A stretch of DNA of 25,085 bases from a virus, in IMG/VR virus record IMGVR_UViG_3300043410_000771, positions 1 through 25,085 of that record. One strand, written 5' to 3'. Under the pieces are notes generated by a model that was not told where the DNA came from, ran no database searches, and was given only the letters and a program-made list of their open reading frames with translations. Positions 1 through 6,256 of the stretch are shown here, one piece after another; position 1 is the stretch's first letter, and each line of letters begins with the position of its first letter. The translations under genes and the position numbers were made by a program.

Positions 1-368
1 CCTAAGTGAACACCGCTTTGAGCAACAGTGTTTAGTGATCTATTAACAGTAAGACCAGCTTCTGCAACTTGCCCGCCCATTTCGCCGAACGCACGGCCAA
101 CTGGACCAGCAACACCAGATAGTTGTTTAACGTTTGTTAATGCGTCATTAACACCGTACAACCCAGATGCAAACTTAGATGTTGCACCCAATGCGTTGCT
201 CATACCAGTAGAAGTTGCGCTAAGGATGTTGTTAATAGTAGAACCACCCGAACCAGAACTTCCGCCGCCGGATGGTGCAGAGTAACTACTTCCAATCATG
301 CTGTTATTGCGAGCAATACCCCTTGCTACAGCATCACCTAGCTTATCATAATCAATTGGGTCGTTCAT
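1..368 (-). CDS. Tail/baseplate structural protein, N-terminal fragment (possible tape measure)
   Basis: The reverse strand is open from an ATG at 368 to the window edge, giving about 122 residues with no stop. It begins MNDPIDYDKLGDAVARGIAR, followed by a Gly/Ser linker (residues ~27-43) and an Ala/Ser/Gly-rich helical stretch with many small residues. A GGA lies 7 bases before the ATG, and a late-type GATAAATA box lies 43 bases upstream. Neighbour: it is divergent from the gp26-like gene. The composition and its place next to a frameshifting assembly factor would suit a tape measure or hub protein, but no diagnostic motif is visible in this fragment, so the identity is inference. Gly/Ala/Ser-rich stretches of the same kind occur in the tube-cap and hub proteins further right. 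Confidence 0.6.
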   Translation of the reverse strand, partial: MNDPIDYDKLGDAVARGIARNNSMIGSSYSAPSGGGSSGSGGSTINNILSATSTGMSNALGATSKFASGLYGVNDALTNVKQLSGVAGPVGRAFGEMGGQVAEAGLTVNRSLNTVAQSGVHL

Positions 369-392
369 TTATTTTTCCAAGAAAACTGCGTA

Positions 393-400
393 TATAAATA
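393..400 (+). promoter_or_regulatory. Late promoter (TATAAATA) for the gp26-like gene
   Basis: TATAAATA is an exact match to the T4 late promoter -10 element, placed 30 bases before the ATG at 431. Late promoters of this type are read by gp55, which is encoded in this window. A GGAG ribosome site follows at about 420-423. Confidence 0.75.
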
Positions 401-411
401 CGGATACAATA

Positions 412-419
412 TATTTATC
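412..419 (-). promoter_or_regulatory. Probable late promoter (GATAAATA), leftward
   Basis: On the reverse strand GATAAATA differs by one base from the T4 late consensus and lies 43 bases upstream of the ATG at 368. Together with the rightward box at 393-400 it forms a compact divergent pair. Confidence 0.5.
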
Positions 420-430
420 CGGAGTCTTTT

Positions 431-1255
431 ATGGCATCAAATCCACTACAGCAGTTTTTTAGACAACCTAAAATCTTTATTAGCTTACCTAGCTTAGGGA
501 TTTACAATACAACCAATATCTTTACAGGCGATGTAAGCCATTTGCCCGTTTACGGTATGACTGGCATGGACGAAATCTTAGTCAAAACTCCGGATGCTTT
601 ATTAGCCGGCGATAGCACAGTTAAAGTTATTACTAGCTGTATTCCTTCGATTACTGACCCATGGCAGCTTTCAACAATCGATTTAGACAGCATCTTAACT
701 GCTATTCGTATTGCAACATACGGCAATAGATTAGAGTTAGATAATACATGTCCAAAGTGCGGTACAGAACACGATTACGACTTTGATCTTTCAACATTTA
801 TTGAATACTATGCAACTTGTAAATTTGAAGATAAAGTTGTAACAGGTGATTTAACTATTAAACTTCGCCCACTAACGTACAGACAAAGTACAGATTTTAG
901 TATTCGTAATTTCCAATTACAACAGACACTAAAACAAATACAAGATTTAGAAGAAGCCGAGAAACGTTCAAAGTTAGCTGAAATCTACAGTCTACTTGCT
1001 GATCTACAAAATGATATTTTTGTTACAGGAATTGAATCTGTTAATACTGGATCCGAAACTGTTACCGAACGTGGATTTATTAAAGAGTGGGTTGAAAATT
1101 GTGACAGCACAATTTTAGAAGAAATTAGAAAACAAATTACTCACAACCAAGAAAAGTGGCGTAGCCCAGCACAAACTGTAGTTTGCGATAACTGCGGATA
1201 CGAGCAAGCAATTACAATTGCACTCGACCAATCAGATTTTTTCGTGCCAGCCTAA
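431..1255 (+). CDS. 26: gp26-like baseplate hub assembly protein (zero-frame product)
   Basis: A 274-residue protein that I place in the T4 gp26 baseplate hub family (about 208 residues in T4), which acts in assembly of the central tail hub. Two Cys-x2-Cys knuckles, C107/C110 (CPKC) and C252/C255 (CDNC), look like the halves of one split zinc ribbon; between them is a charged helical segment (~160-195). The start is the ATG at 431, with GGAG six to seven bases upstream and a late promoter before it. The last codons, GAT TTT TTC GTG CCA GCC TAA, contain a perfectly phased slippery heptamer, so a fraction of ribosomes probably continues in the -1 frame to give a longer protein. That arrangement recalls the G/GT tail assembly chaperones of lambda. 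The gp26 assignment is from remembered family features; no alignment was run. Confidence 0.8.
   Translation: MASNPLQQFFRQPKIFISLPSLGIYNTTNIFTGDVSHLPVYGMTGMDEILVKTPDALLAGDSTVKVITSCIPSITDPWQLSTIDLDSILTAIRIATYGNRLELDNTCPKCGTEHDYDFDLSTFIEYYATCKFEDKVVTGDLTIKLRPLTYRQSTDFSIRNFQLQQTLKQIQDLEEAEKRSKLAEIYSLLADLQNDIFVTGIESVNTGSETVTERGFIKEWVENCDSTILEEIRKQITHNQEKWRSPAQTVVCDNCGYEQAITIALDQSDFFVPA
1237..1243 (+). promoter_or_regulatory. -1 programmed frameshift slippery heptamer T TTT TTC
   Basis: Relative to the ATG at 431 the codons are GAT TTT TTC, so bases 1237-1243 form X XXY YYZ in the right phase (1238 is a codon start, 807 bases from 431). Slipping back one base re-pairs both tRNAs and enters the only open frame across 1256-1476. 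Confidence 0.8.
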
Positions 1256-1476
1256 TTAAATTATCCGCCTCGGAAATTGAAGAATATCTAGTTAGGCTAG
1301 AAACTGAAGTAAAAGATTTTAAAACTGAGTTAGTACGAATAAGTTGGTTCTTGCGAGGCGGAGTAACCTTAGAACAGTTACTACATATGTACTCTGCTGA
1401 CGATCGTCAAGTAATGTATGATGTAATTAAGGAAAACATTGAGCTAACTAAATCAGCTCAAATGCCGTTCTTGTAA
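1237..1476 (+). CDS. -1 frameshift extension of the gp26-like protein (predicted 348-residue fusion)
   Basis: From the slippery site the -1 frame runs 79 codons to TAA 1474-1476. After the shift it reads RASLIKLSASEIEEYLVRLE and ends KSAQMPFL: a short coiled-coil-like helix, then a helical domain containing MYSADDRQVMYDVIKENIEL. In this frame the nearest upstream stop is a TAA near 1190, and I find no ATG or GTG before the Met at ~1387, which would give only about 29 residues and has no evident ribosome site. It therefore lacks a plausible start and is best explained as a frameshifted C-terminus (residues ~272-348 of a fusion). Its stop abuts the stop of the convergent gene exactly (1476/1477), so the neighbour respects it as coding. 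It could correspond functionally to T4 gp51 or another small hub chaperone, but that is inference. Confidence 0.75.
   Translation, partial: FFRASLIKLSASEIEEYLVRLETEVKDFKTELVRISWFLRGGVTLEQLLHMYSADDRQVMYDVIKENIELTKSAQMPFL
1249..1298 (+). promoter_or_regulatory. Predicted frameshift-stimulating stem-loop
   Basis: AGCCTAATTA (1249-1258) pairs with TAGTTAGGCT (1289-1298): ten base pairs, including one G-U, around a 30-base loop. The spacer from the slippery heptamer is five bases (1244-1248), in the range typical for -1 stimulators. The 5' arm contains the zero-frame stop at 1253-1255. Confidence 0.65.
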
Positions 1477-2238
1477 TTAATTACTGCCGTCGGAGTTAGG
1501 GCTAGATCTGTTAGTCCAAGCACCTGTACCAGAATCAAACTTCATGCCCATTGGATTAGCTGCTTGTGGGATATCTTTAAATGCATCGCTTACACTGTTT
1601 CCAGTTGCAGATCCTTGAATTGGACCTCTAGCATCTTCGTGCCCAGTTAATGCATCGTACGCTTCCTTAGTCCAACTACCAACCCAATCACGCATGAATT
1701 CAGCTAGCCACGGAGCAAATGATTCTCCAACAAACCATTGTGCAAATTGACGAGCGCCTAGTGGTGTTGTTAAGTAAACACCAAAGCTAGCGGCAGCAGT
1801 TCCACCTAATAAAGAAATTAGTTTACCTGCTTTTTTACCAAACGGAAGAGAACCGATAAGTTTTCCAACTAATGTAACTGAAAGGGTAGTAACACCAATT
1901 GTTGCTATTTGTGCAACGCATTTACCTAATGTCCCTTGAACATAAGCTTCATAATCTTGAGGAGTTATGTCCCCTGCGTCTAGTTGTTTTTTTAATTTAG
2001 AAAGATCGATTGCAGTAGCAACCATAGGTTCAAGAAAACCCCACGCAAGTGCTACATTCCTAATAACTTTCCACCAATTACCTAGAACTCCGCCTATCAT
2101 AGCAAGTTCAGCTTTAGTATGTGCTTTTTCTGCTGCTTTAGCTGCTTGTCTAATTGCTGCTGGACGAAATAAATCAGCTGCTTTACCAACAACAGTTGCG
2201 GCTATTCCTTTTTCAGTAATGATTTCTCGAACTTTCAT
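1477..2238 (-). CDS. Hydrophobic protein with a capsid-targeting-like N-terminus
   Basis: I do not recognise the body. I start it at the ATG at 2238 (253 residues), because AGGA lies seven bases upstream there, while an earlier in-frame ATG at 2271 has no ribosome site. With this start the protein begins MKVREIITEKG, which resembles the T4 internal-protein capsid-targeting peptide MKTYQEFIAEA; T4 gp21 protease cuts after I/L-x-E, here after residue 9. Three hydrophobic stretches follow (about 44-79, 108-128 and 139-158) with small residues, then a polar C-terminus ending near NPMGMKFDSGTGAWTN. This would fit a protein packaged in the head and possibly delivered with the DNA. The role is inference; the hydrophobic segments and the N-terminal peptide are visible. 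Its stop abuts that of the plus-strand frameshift ORF. Confidence 0.7.
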   Translation of the reverse strand: MKVREIITEKGIAATVVGKAADLFRPAAIRQAAKAAEKAHTKAELAMIGGVLGNWWKVIRNVALAWGFLEPMVATAIDLSKLKKQLDAGDITPQDYEAYVQGTLGKCVAQIATIGVTTLSVTLVGKLIGSLPFGKKAGKLISLLGGTAAASFGVYLTTPLGARQFAQWFVGESFAPWLAEFMRDWVGSWTKEAYDALTGHEDARGPIQGSATGNSVSDAFKDIPQAANPMGMKFDSGTGAWTNRSSPNSDGSN

Positions 2239-2276
2239 TTTGATATCCTGTGATATGATATTTAGTTTCATTTTAA

Positions 2277-2330
2277 AGAAGAACTAACGTTCTTCTGTTC
2301 TTCGCTTTCGCTCGAACTTTTCTTTTTTTT
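2277..2330 (+). terminator. Possible rho-independent terminator, rightward
   Basis: The AGAAGAAC/GTTCTTCT hairpin (2277-2284/2289-2296, loop TAAC) is followed by a weaker GTTC...GAAC hairpin (2297-2317) and then a thymine-rich run at 2318-2330. This would stop plus-strand transcription coming from the gp26-like gene through the convergent gene. The second stem is weak, so confidence is low. Confidence 0.35.
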
Positions 2331-2365
2331 AATTATTATTGAAGTAATTAACGCGAAGCGTTTAA

Positions 2366-2450
2366 GATATTATCTAGATTCGTCAGTCACAATTGCCCGT
2401 TTGCACGGGCAAAATAAAAAGTAGAACATTATCTGAGTTCTTACAGTCAC
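2366..2450. repeat. Imperfect direct repeat pair flanking a hairpin
   Basis: Copy one (2366-2390) and copy two (2424-2450) share the frame ATTATCT.GA.TTC followed by CAGTCAC. They lie 58 bases apart, and the 7-bp hairpin 2393-2412 lies between them. No third copy was found. Confidence 0.5.
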
Positions 2451-2576
2451 TAGCGTTATAGCATTACTAAGGCGGTTGTCCGGTACCTCTAGCTACGTCT
2501 TTGTCCTTTTACGGAAACAACGGCAGTTTATATAACATACGCTAACATATTATACAAACCTGGGGTTTCTCTCCCC

Positions 2577-2717
2577 TCATTGGGCTCTAATATTATCTTC
2601 AAACAGCAAAACCGCGGCAGTTGCGATCTTCGTCCTGTAAAGGATAGTTGCTGAGTACTTTTTGCGGCAAAAAGAGTTTCCGTCCCTGCGACCCGAGGTC
2701 CAGGTATAAGGGCGCAT
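2577..2717 (-). CDS. Doubtful 46-residue ORF
   Basis: From the ATG at 2717, 20 bases after the endonuclease stop, a 46-codon frame runs to TGA 2577-2579. The product begins MRPYTWTSGRRDGNSFCRKK and is strongly basic. An AGG lies about eight bases before the ATG. The frame overlaps two perfect hairpins (2633-2644, 2658-2674) and is followed directly by the GGGG/CCCC hairpin. I do not recognise it. It could equally be chance within a structured RNA. Confidence 0.25.
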   Translation of the reverse strand: MRPYTWTSGRRDGNSFCRKKYSATILYRTKIATAAVLLFEDNIRAQ

Positions 2718-2736
2718 GAAGTTGGCCTGCGCGAGC

Positions 2737-3198
2737 TTAAACCGCTGATTGTGCCTTAGCTTGTTCTATTAGTGCCTGTCTCAAGGACGGTGATCCGCCT
2801 ACCCGTAAATTGATAATACCGTTATAGTAATCATCAGTTTCTAGTACCCTGCGGTCAAACTGTTCTCTAGCCTCTATATACGACATTTCTGCTTTTGTTT
2901 TGCAGAAATATAATATTTCTCTTGTAAAATGTTCTGCGCCTAGTGCCTGTATGTCTGCTGTTAGATTAGGACTTGACCCGTAATATTCTTTCCAATCACT
3001 GTCAATTAGTGTTCTAATCTTCTTTTTCTTTTTATTGCCGTTTTTAAGTTTTACAGTTTTTTGAGAAGTTTTTTGAAATTTTGCTAGTTTTTTGCCTATG
3101 TACTTACGATTGTTAGTAGTGTTTGTAATGATATACACGAAGCCTAAACAATCTTCTGGTAATGTTTCTATTACTGATCCTCGGTAAGTCCATGACAT
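2737..3198 (-). CDS. GIY-YIG family endonuclease
   Basis: A 153-residue protein with a GIY-YIG nuclease signature: GFVYIITN at residues 19-26 (Phe in the place of the usual Ile) and KYIGKK at 32-37, a Lys-rich insertion (~50-62), DWKEYYGSS at ~68-76, and YIEAREQF at ~107-114 holding the likely catalytic Glu. The family cuts DNA at one metal-dependent site. Small stand-alone members like this are common in T4-like phages as homing-type or putative endonucleases. It is the last gene of the minus operon, 15 bases after the preceding gene. No extra DNA-binding domain is visible, so target recognition is unknown. Next to it lies the structured region 2239-2736, which may or may not be related. Confidence 0.8.
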   Translation of the reverse strand: MSWTYRGSVIETLPEDCLGFVYIITNTTNNRKYIGKKLAKFQKTSQKTVKLKNGNKKKKKIRTLIDSDWKEYYGSSPNLTADIQALGAEHFTREILYFCKTKAEMSYIEAREQFDRRVLETDDYYNGIINLRVGGSPSLRQALIEQAKAQSAV

Positions 3199-3213
3199 GC
3201 TGTAGTTAGCATA

Positions 3214-3471
3214 TCAGTCCTTGTCTGCCTCTCTCTTTTGAGCCTGTCGTTTTGCCTCGCGTTCTGCTAATTCTTCTTCTTTTACTCTGCACCACTCACG
3301 TACAACTACGCGGCGTTTAGAGCATATGCGCCTAATTTCTGATAATTTTTGCCTTAATCTAACTGCTGATGCTTTTGTACCTTCTGAAAGCCAACGCTGG
3401 TTTTCCTCAAAGTATTCTCGAAATACTTTAAGTAGTTCAGCGTGTAGCTCTTCATCTTGATCCGGTAGCAT
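3214..3471 (-). CDS. Small charged protein, Hc1/histone H1-like pattern
   Basis: An 85-residue, highly charged, mainly helical protein. The stretch FREYFEENQRWLSEGTKASA followed by VRLRQKLSEIRRICSKRR resembles small phage and bacterial histone H1-like proteins of the Hc1 type (E-N-x-x-x-x-x-G-x-KA-x2-x-R-x-R-x2-L-x-E-I). The C-terminus is a run of Glu/Arg/Lys. Its ATG shares one base with the gp46 stop (TAATG), so it is translationally coupled to gp46. A nucleic-acid-binding accessory role is plausible but not shown by the sequence. The family call is a remembered pattern only. Confidence 0.65.
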   Translation of the reverse strand: MLPDQDEELHAELLKVFREYFEENQRWLSEGTKASAVRLRQKLSEIRRICSKRRVVVREWCRVKEEELAEREAKRQAQKREADKD

Positions 3472-5246
3472 TATTCTTTAATTTCAATATCCGTTGCGTA
3501 AGACGTAAAGCCGTTTTCCTTAATAACTTTAAGAACATTGTTAACTCTACCGATTAATTCGTCTTTATGCGAAATTAAGAAAATGTTCTTATTACGGTCT
3601 CTAGCCATCTTTTTAAGCACCGCTAACGCTGATTCAACACCGCTAGCGTCTAGTCCGTTGTCAATTAATTCGTCAACAAACAGCAAGTTTACGTTCTGAT
3701 ATAGTGATTCCCAAACGTCTCTAAACGACCAAGATAAGCCCAAAATGAGCCTATTTCGTTCGCCTCTACTGAGGTTATCGAAGTCTAGATCCTGTCCTAA
3801 TTGTGTAATAATTACCGTTAAATCGTTCTGGAAAGTAACAGTATGTGGCAAGCCCATAGCATACAAATAGTGCGTTAAACGGTTGTTTAAGTATGCTAAG
3901 TTCTGGTCAATAATCTTCTTACGAATGAAGGAATCTTTGCTAGTTAGCAGTTTAAGCAAGAACTCTTGGTGATCCTTCAAGCTAGTAAGCGTGTTGATAG
4001 TGTCCCATGAGATCTCTTGTAGCGCAGTATGCTTGAGCTCATCGATTTGCTCTTGGAACGGATCCTGTTCACCTGCCTTAATAGTTAGGTTAGTTTCGAG
4101 AGTTTTGAGGTTATTTTGGTGTTTTAACGCTTCTTCAACGGTGTCATAATACGTGTTAGGGCGTGTGTCAACAGTGCCGATTTCTTCAATTTCTTTATGG
4201 ATTTTGTAGTAATCGTTGAGTACTTTAGTAGCATAACGCTGTGCTTCGTCTAAGTTTTCTTGCGCTTTAGAAGTTAATTCTTCGTGCTTGTGATCATGTA
4301 GATCTTGTTCACACGCATGGCATTTTTTGTTAGCCAGCGACGCAAGCTCGCTTGCGTATTTCTTTACTTGCTTGTCCGCTTGCGCGGTTGCGCTTTCTAG
4401 CGTTGCCTTCTGCTTGTTCAAGCCGAGCAGCTTCGCTGATTTTTCTAAGTACACTTTTAATTCAGTATGAGCAGCAAGTTCTACTTCAATATCTACGCTT
4501 TCTAGCTCGATAATTGCACGACCAATCTTTTCTAAATCTCGCTCGTGCTGCTCTAACCATGCTGATTGTTTTAACATTAAGCTATCGATGCTTTTTTGTA
4601 TATTCTCGTTGCTCTTCTTTGTAGCTTCGATGCTAGCAGTTTCAATCGCAATTTGATCTTTAGTTTCTTTTACTAGTTCTTTCAGTGCTTCTGCTTTTTC
4701 TGACAGAATTGTAATACCTAGCAACTGTTCGATAATTGCACGTTGGTCTGATGACTTTAAAGATAAGAACGGTTCGGTGTATGTGTTTAGTGCAACAATG
4801 TGCTTAAACATATCGTGGGACATATCTAATAACGCATCTAAATCTTTTTGCGTTTCTCTCATGTCACCTTGACTATCATCCGTCTCTTCTAGCTGTTCTT
4901 CTTCGTTAACAAAGAACTTCATAACGGTTGGTTTGCGCCCACGCTCAATTCGATAGTTAACTCCGTCTTTCTCAAAAGATAACGTGACTAACATGTTTTT
5001 GTTGTTAATCTTATTAATTAAGTTGTCTTTCTTGATGTTAGTTAACGCATTACCGTATAGCGCAAAACTTAGTGCATTTACAATAGTTGTTTTACCTGTA
5101 CCATTGCGTGAGCCACTGTCATCACCGCCCATGTCTAAGTTTTCACCTAGCACAAGCGTGAGATGTTCTTTATCAAAGTGTACTGCTTGAGTCTGGTTGC
5201 CCACACTCATAAAATTCTTAACTGTTAATTCTTTTAATTTAATCAT
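3471..5246 (-). CDS. 46: gp46 recombination endonuclease subunit (Rad50/SbcC-like ATPase)
   Basis: A 591-residue SMC-type ATPase. The Walker A region NGTGKTT is at about 48-54. A coiled coil with a Cys-x2-Cys zinc hook (CHAC) lies near 310-313. The ABC signature LSRGERNR is near 493-500, Walker B LLFVDELID near 522-530, the D-loop NGLDASG follows, and the switch SH is near 560. In T4, gp46 with gp47 resects double-strand ends for recombination-dependent replication and takes part in host DNA breakdown. The gene overlaps the gp47 stop by four bases (ATGA), which suggests coupled translation of the two subunits. Length is close to T4 gp46 (560). The start is set by the overlap. Confidence 0.95.
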   Translation of the reverse strand: MIKLKELTVKNFMSVGNQTQAVHFDKEHLTLVLGENLDMGGDDSGSRNGTGKTTIVNALSFALYGNALTNIKKDNLINKINNKNMLVTLSFEKDGVNYRIERGRKPTVMKFFVNEEEQLEETDDSQGDMRETQKDLDALLDMSHDMFKHIVALNTYTEPFLSLKSSDQRAIIEQLLGITILSEKAEALKELVKETKDQIAIETASIEATKKSNENIQKSIDSLMLKQSAWLEQHERDLEKIGRAIIELESVDIEVELAAHTELKVYLEKSAKLLGLNKQKATLESATAQADKQVKKYASELASLANKKCHACEQDLHDHKHEELTSKAQENLDEAQRYATKVLNDYYKIHKEIEEIGTVDTRPNTYYDTVEEALKHQNNLKTLETNLTIKAGEQDPFQEQIDELKHTALQEISWDTINTLTSLKDHQEFLLKLLTSKDSFIRKKIIDQNLAYLNNRLTHYLYAMGLPHTVTFQNDLTVIITQLGQDLDFDNLSRGERNRLILGLSWSFRDVWESLYQNVNLLFVDELIDNGLDASGVESALAVLKKMARDRNKNIFLISHKDELIGRVNNVLKVIKENGFTSYATDIEIKE

Positions 5247-6256
5247 AGGTTGTTATAGATTGATAATAGCACATTTTTATCGTATGTGTCACTCTCAATA
5301 CTAACTAATTGGTTACTCACTATTTGATCAACTGACTCGAATGATTGCACATCGATGTCTGTATTAATTTCAACAACTTTCTTTTCCGCAATTAATGTTA
5401 GTTCTCTAATGTCAAAGCGTCCCATAAAGTCTTCTTTAATAAAACTTGCTTCTTCGTAGGTAATATCAATGTCCAATGTAACACGTAAATGTTGTTTAGG
5501 CAATATTAATGTGTCCTGCTCGTCAATCAATCTGCTTAGTGTTACAGTACGGAATGTAGGTTGTCCAGGCCAAGCAAAGTATTGCGGCTCACCACCCCAT
5601 TCTAAAATCATCATGCCACGGTCATCGTCCCATGCATCTGCATAATTGTGAGGAAATGCATTGCCAATGTAGTGCATATTGCCTTTATTCTGACGTTTGT
5701 GGAAGTGCCCACTGAATCCAAGTTTATAGTTTTCAAAGTTATCTAATTGGATTTCGCCAGTGTCTGGCATTTGAACCATTGCGTTCATATAAAAGTGCGG
5801 AAGTTCAAAGTGGCCAAAGATGTAGTCTGCTTTTTTCTTACCAATTTGCTTCCATTCTTCGCCTACTAGCCACGGGCACAATGTTACATTACCGATTGTT
5901 TGAACCTCTGAAACGACAGTAATACCGGGGATATACTTACCAAACTCCACAGAATGAATGTCTCGTTTGTCTTTATAGTATAAGTCATGATTGCCAGGAA
6001 AAAAGTAAAATTGATCAAACGCCTGACCCAACTTTTCCAAGGCCCTAAGGCTATAGTCCATAGTAGTGATATTAAGACTATTCCGATTATGGTGCCAGTC
6101 ACCAAGAAAAATTCCTGTATCACACCCTTCCTCCTTTGCTTTCTCAATGTACCAATCAACAAAGTCTAAACAGTCTTGATTGTGTACGTTACTGTTTGAT
6201 TTTAGTCCAAAGTGAATGTCTGTAAAACATGCAACTTTGTTAAACAAATTACTCAT
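5243..6256 (-). CDS. 47: gp47 recombination nuclease subunit (Mre11/SbcD-like)
   Basis: A 337-residue calcineurin-like phosphoesterase with all motifs in order: DIH (13-15), GDWHH (52-56), GNHD (88-91), GHFE (148-151) and GHFH (183-186). These residues bind two metal ions for nuclease action. It is the partner of the gp46 ATPase, and T4 gp47 is of nearly the same length (339). The start has AAGGA seven bases upstream and overlaps the end of gp55 by eight bases; the stop overlaps gp46. The order gp55-gp47-gp46 on one strand follows the T4 arrangement. No motif is missing. Confidence 0.95.
   Translation of the reverse strand: MSNLFNKVACFTDIHFGLKSNSNVHNQDCLDFVDWYIEKAKEEGCDTGIFLGDWHHNRNSLNITTMDYSLRALEKLGQAFDQFYFFPGNHDLYYKDKRDIHSVEFGKYIPGITVVSEVQTIGNVTLCPWLVGEEWKQIGKKKADYIFGHFELPHFYMNAMVQMPDTGEIQLDNFENYKLGFSGHFHKRQNKGNMHYIGNAFPHNYADAWDDDRGMMILEWGGEPQYFAWPGQPTFRTVTLSRLIDEQDTLILPKQHLRVTLDIDITYEEASFIKEDFMGRFDIRELTLIAEKKVVEINTDIDVQSFESVDQIVSNQLVSIESDTYDKNVLLSIYNNL

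Larger units (their letters stand above)
2239..2736. other. Hairpin-rich intergenic region, unidentified
   Basis: About 500 bases with no convincing gene between the packaged-type protein and the endonuclease. It has many short perfect hairpins: 2277-2296, 2350-2362 (AACGC-GAA-GCGTT), 2393-2412 (TTGCCCG/CGGGCAA), 2562-2576 (GGGG/CCCC), 2633-2644 (TCCT-GTAA-AGGA, a GNRA loop if read on the plus strand) and 2658-2674 (CTTTTTG-CGG-CAAAAAG). An imperfect direct repeat is also present. GC reaches about 53% in 2641-2740 by hand count, clearly above the AT-rich surroundings. I found no complete tRNA, no group I intron core and no known riboswitch core. It could be a structured RNA, the 3' end of the minus operon transcript, or an origin-like site. 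Confidence 0.5.

Noticed and set aside
2239-2271. Upstream ATG at 2271 for the capsid-targeting-like protein
   Set aside because: It has no ribosome site, and the resulting extra 11 residues would precede the MKVREIITE peptide, which normally stands at the N-terminus.
1967-2287. Plus-strand ORF opposite the 253-residue protein
   Set aside because: It is antisense to a gene with a good ribosome site and has no ribosome site or family resemblance itself.
2380-2520. tRNA-like stretch on the reverse strand (CCGCC followed by a 7-base loop TTAGTAA)
   Set aside because: The 3' half of the anticodon stem does not pair, and no T-arm or matching acceptor stem could be found, so it is not reported as a tRNA.
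2239-2736. Group I intron associated with the GIY-YIG gene
   Set aside because: No recognisable core elements or split exon were seen, and the adjacent genes look complete.
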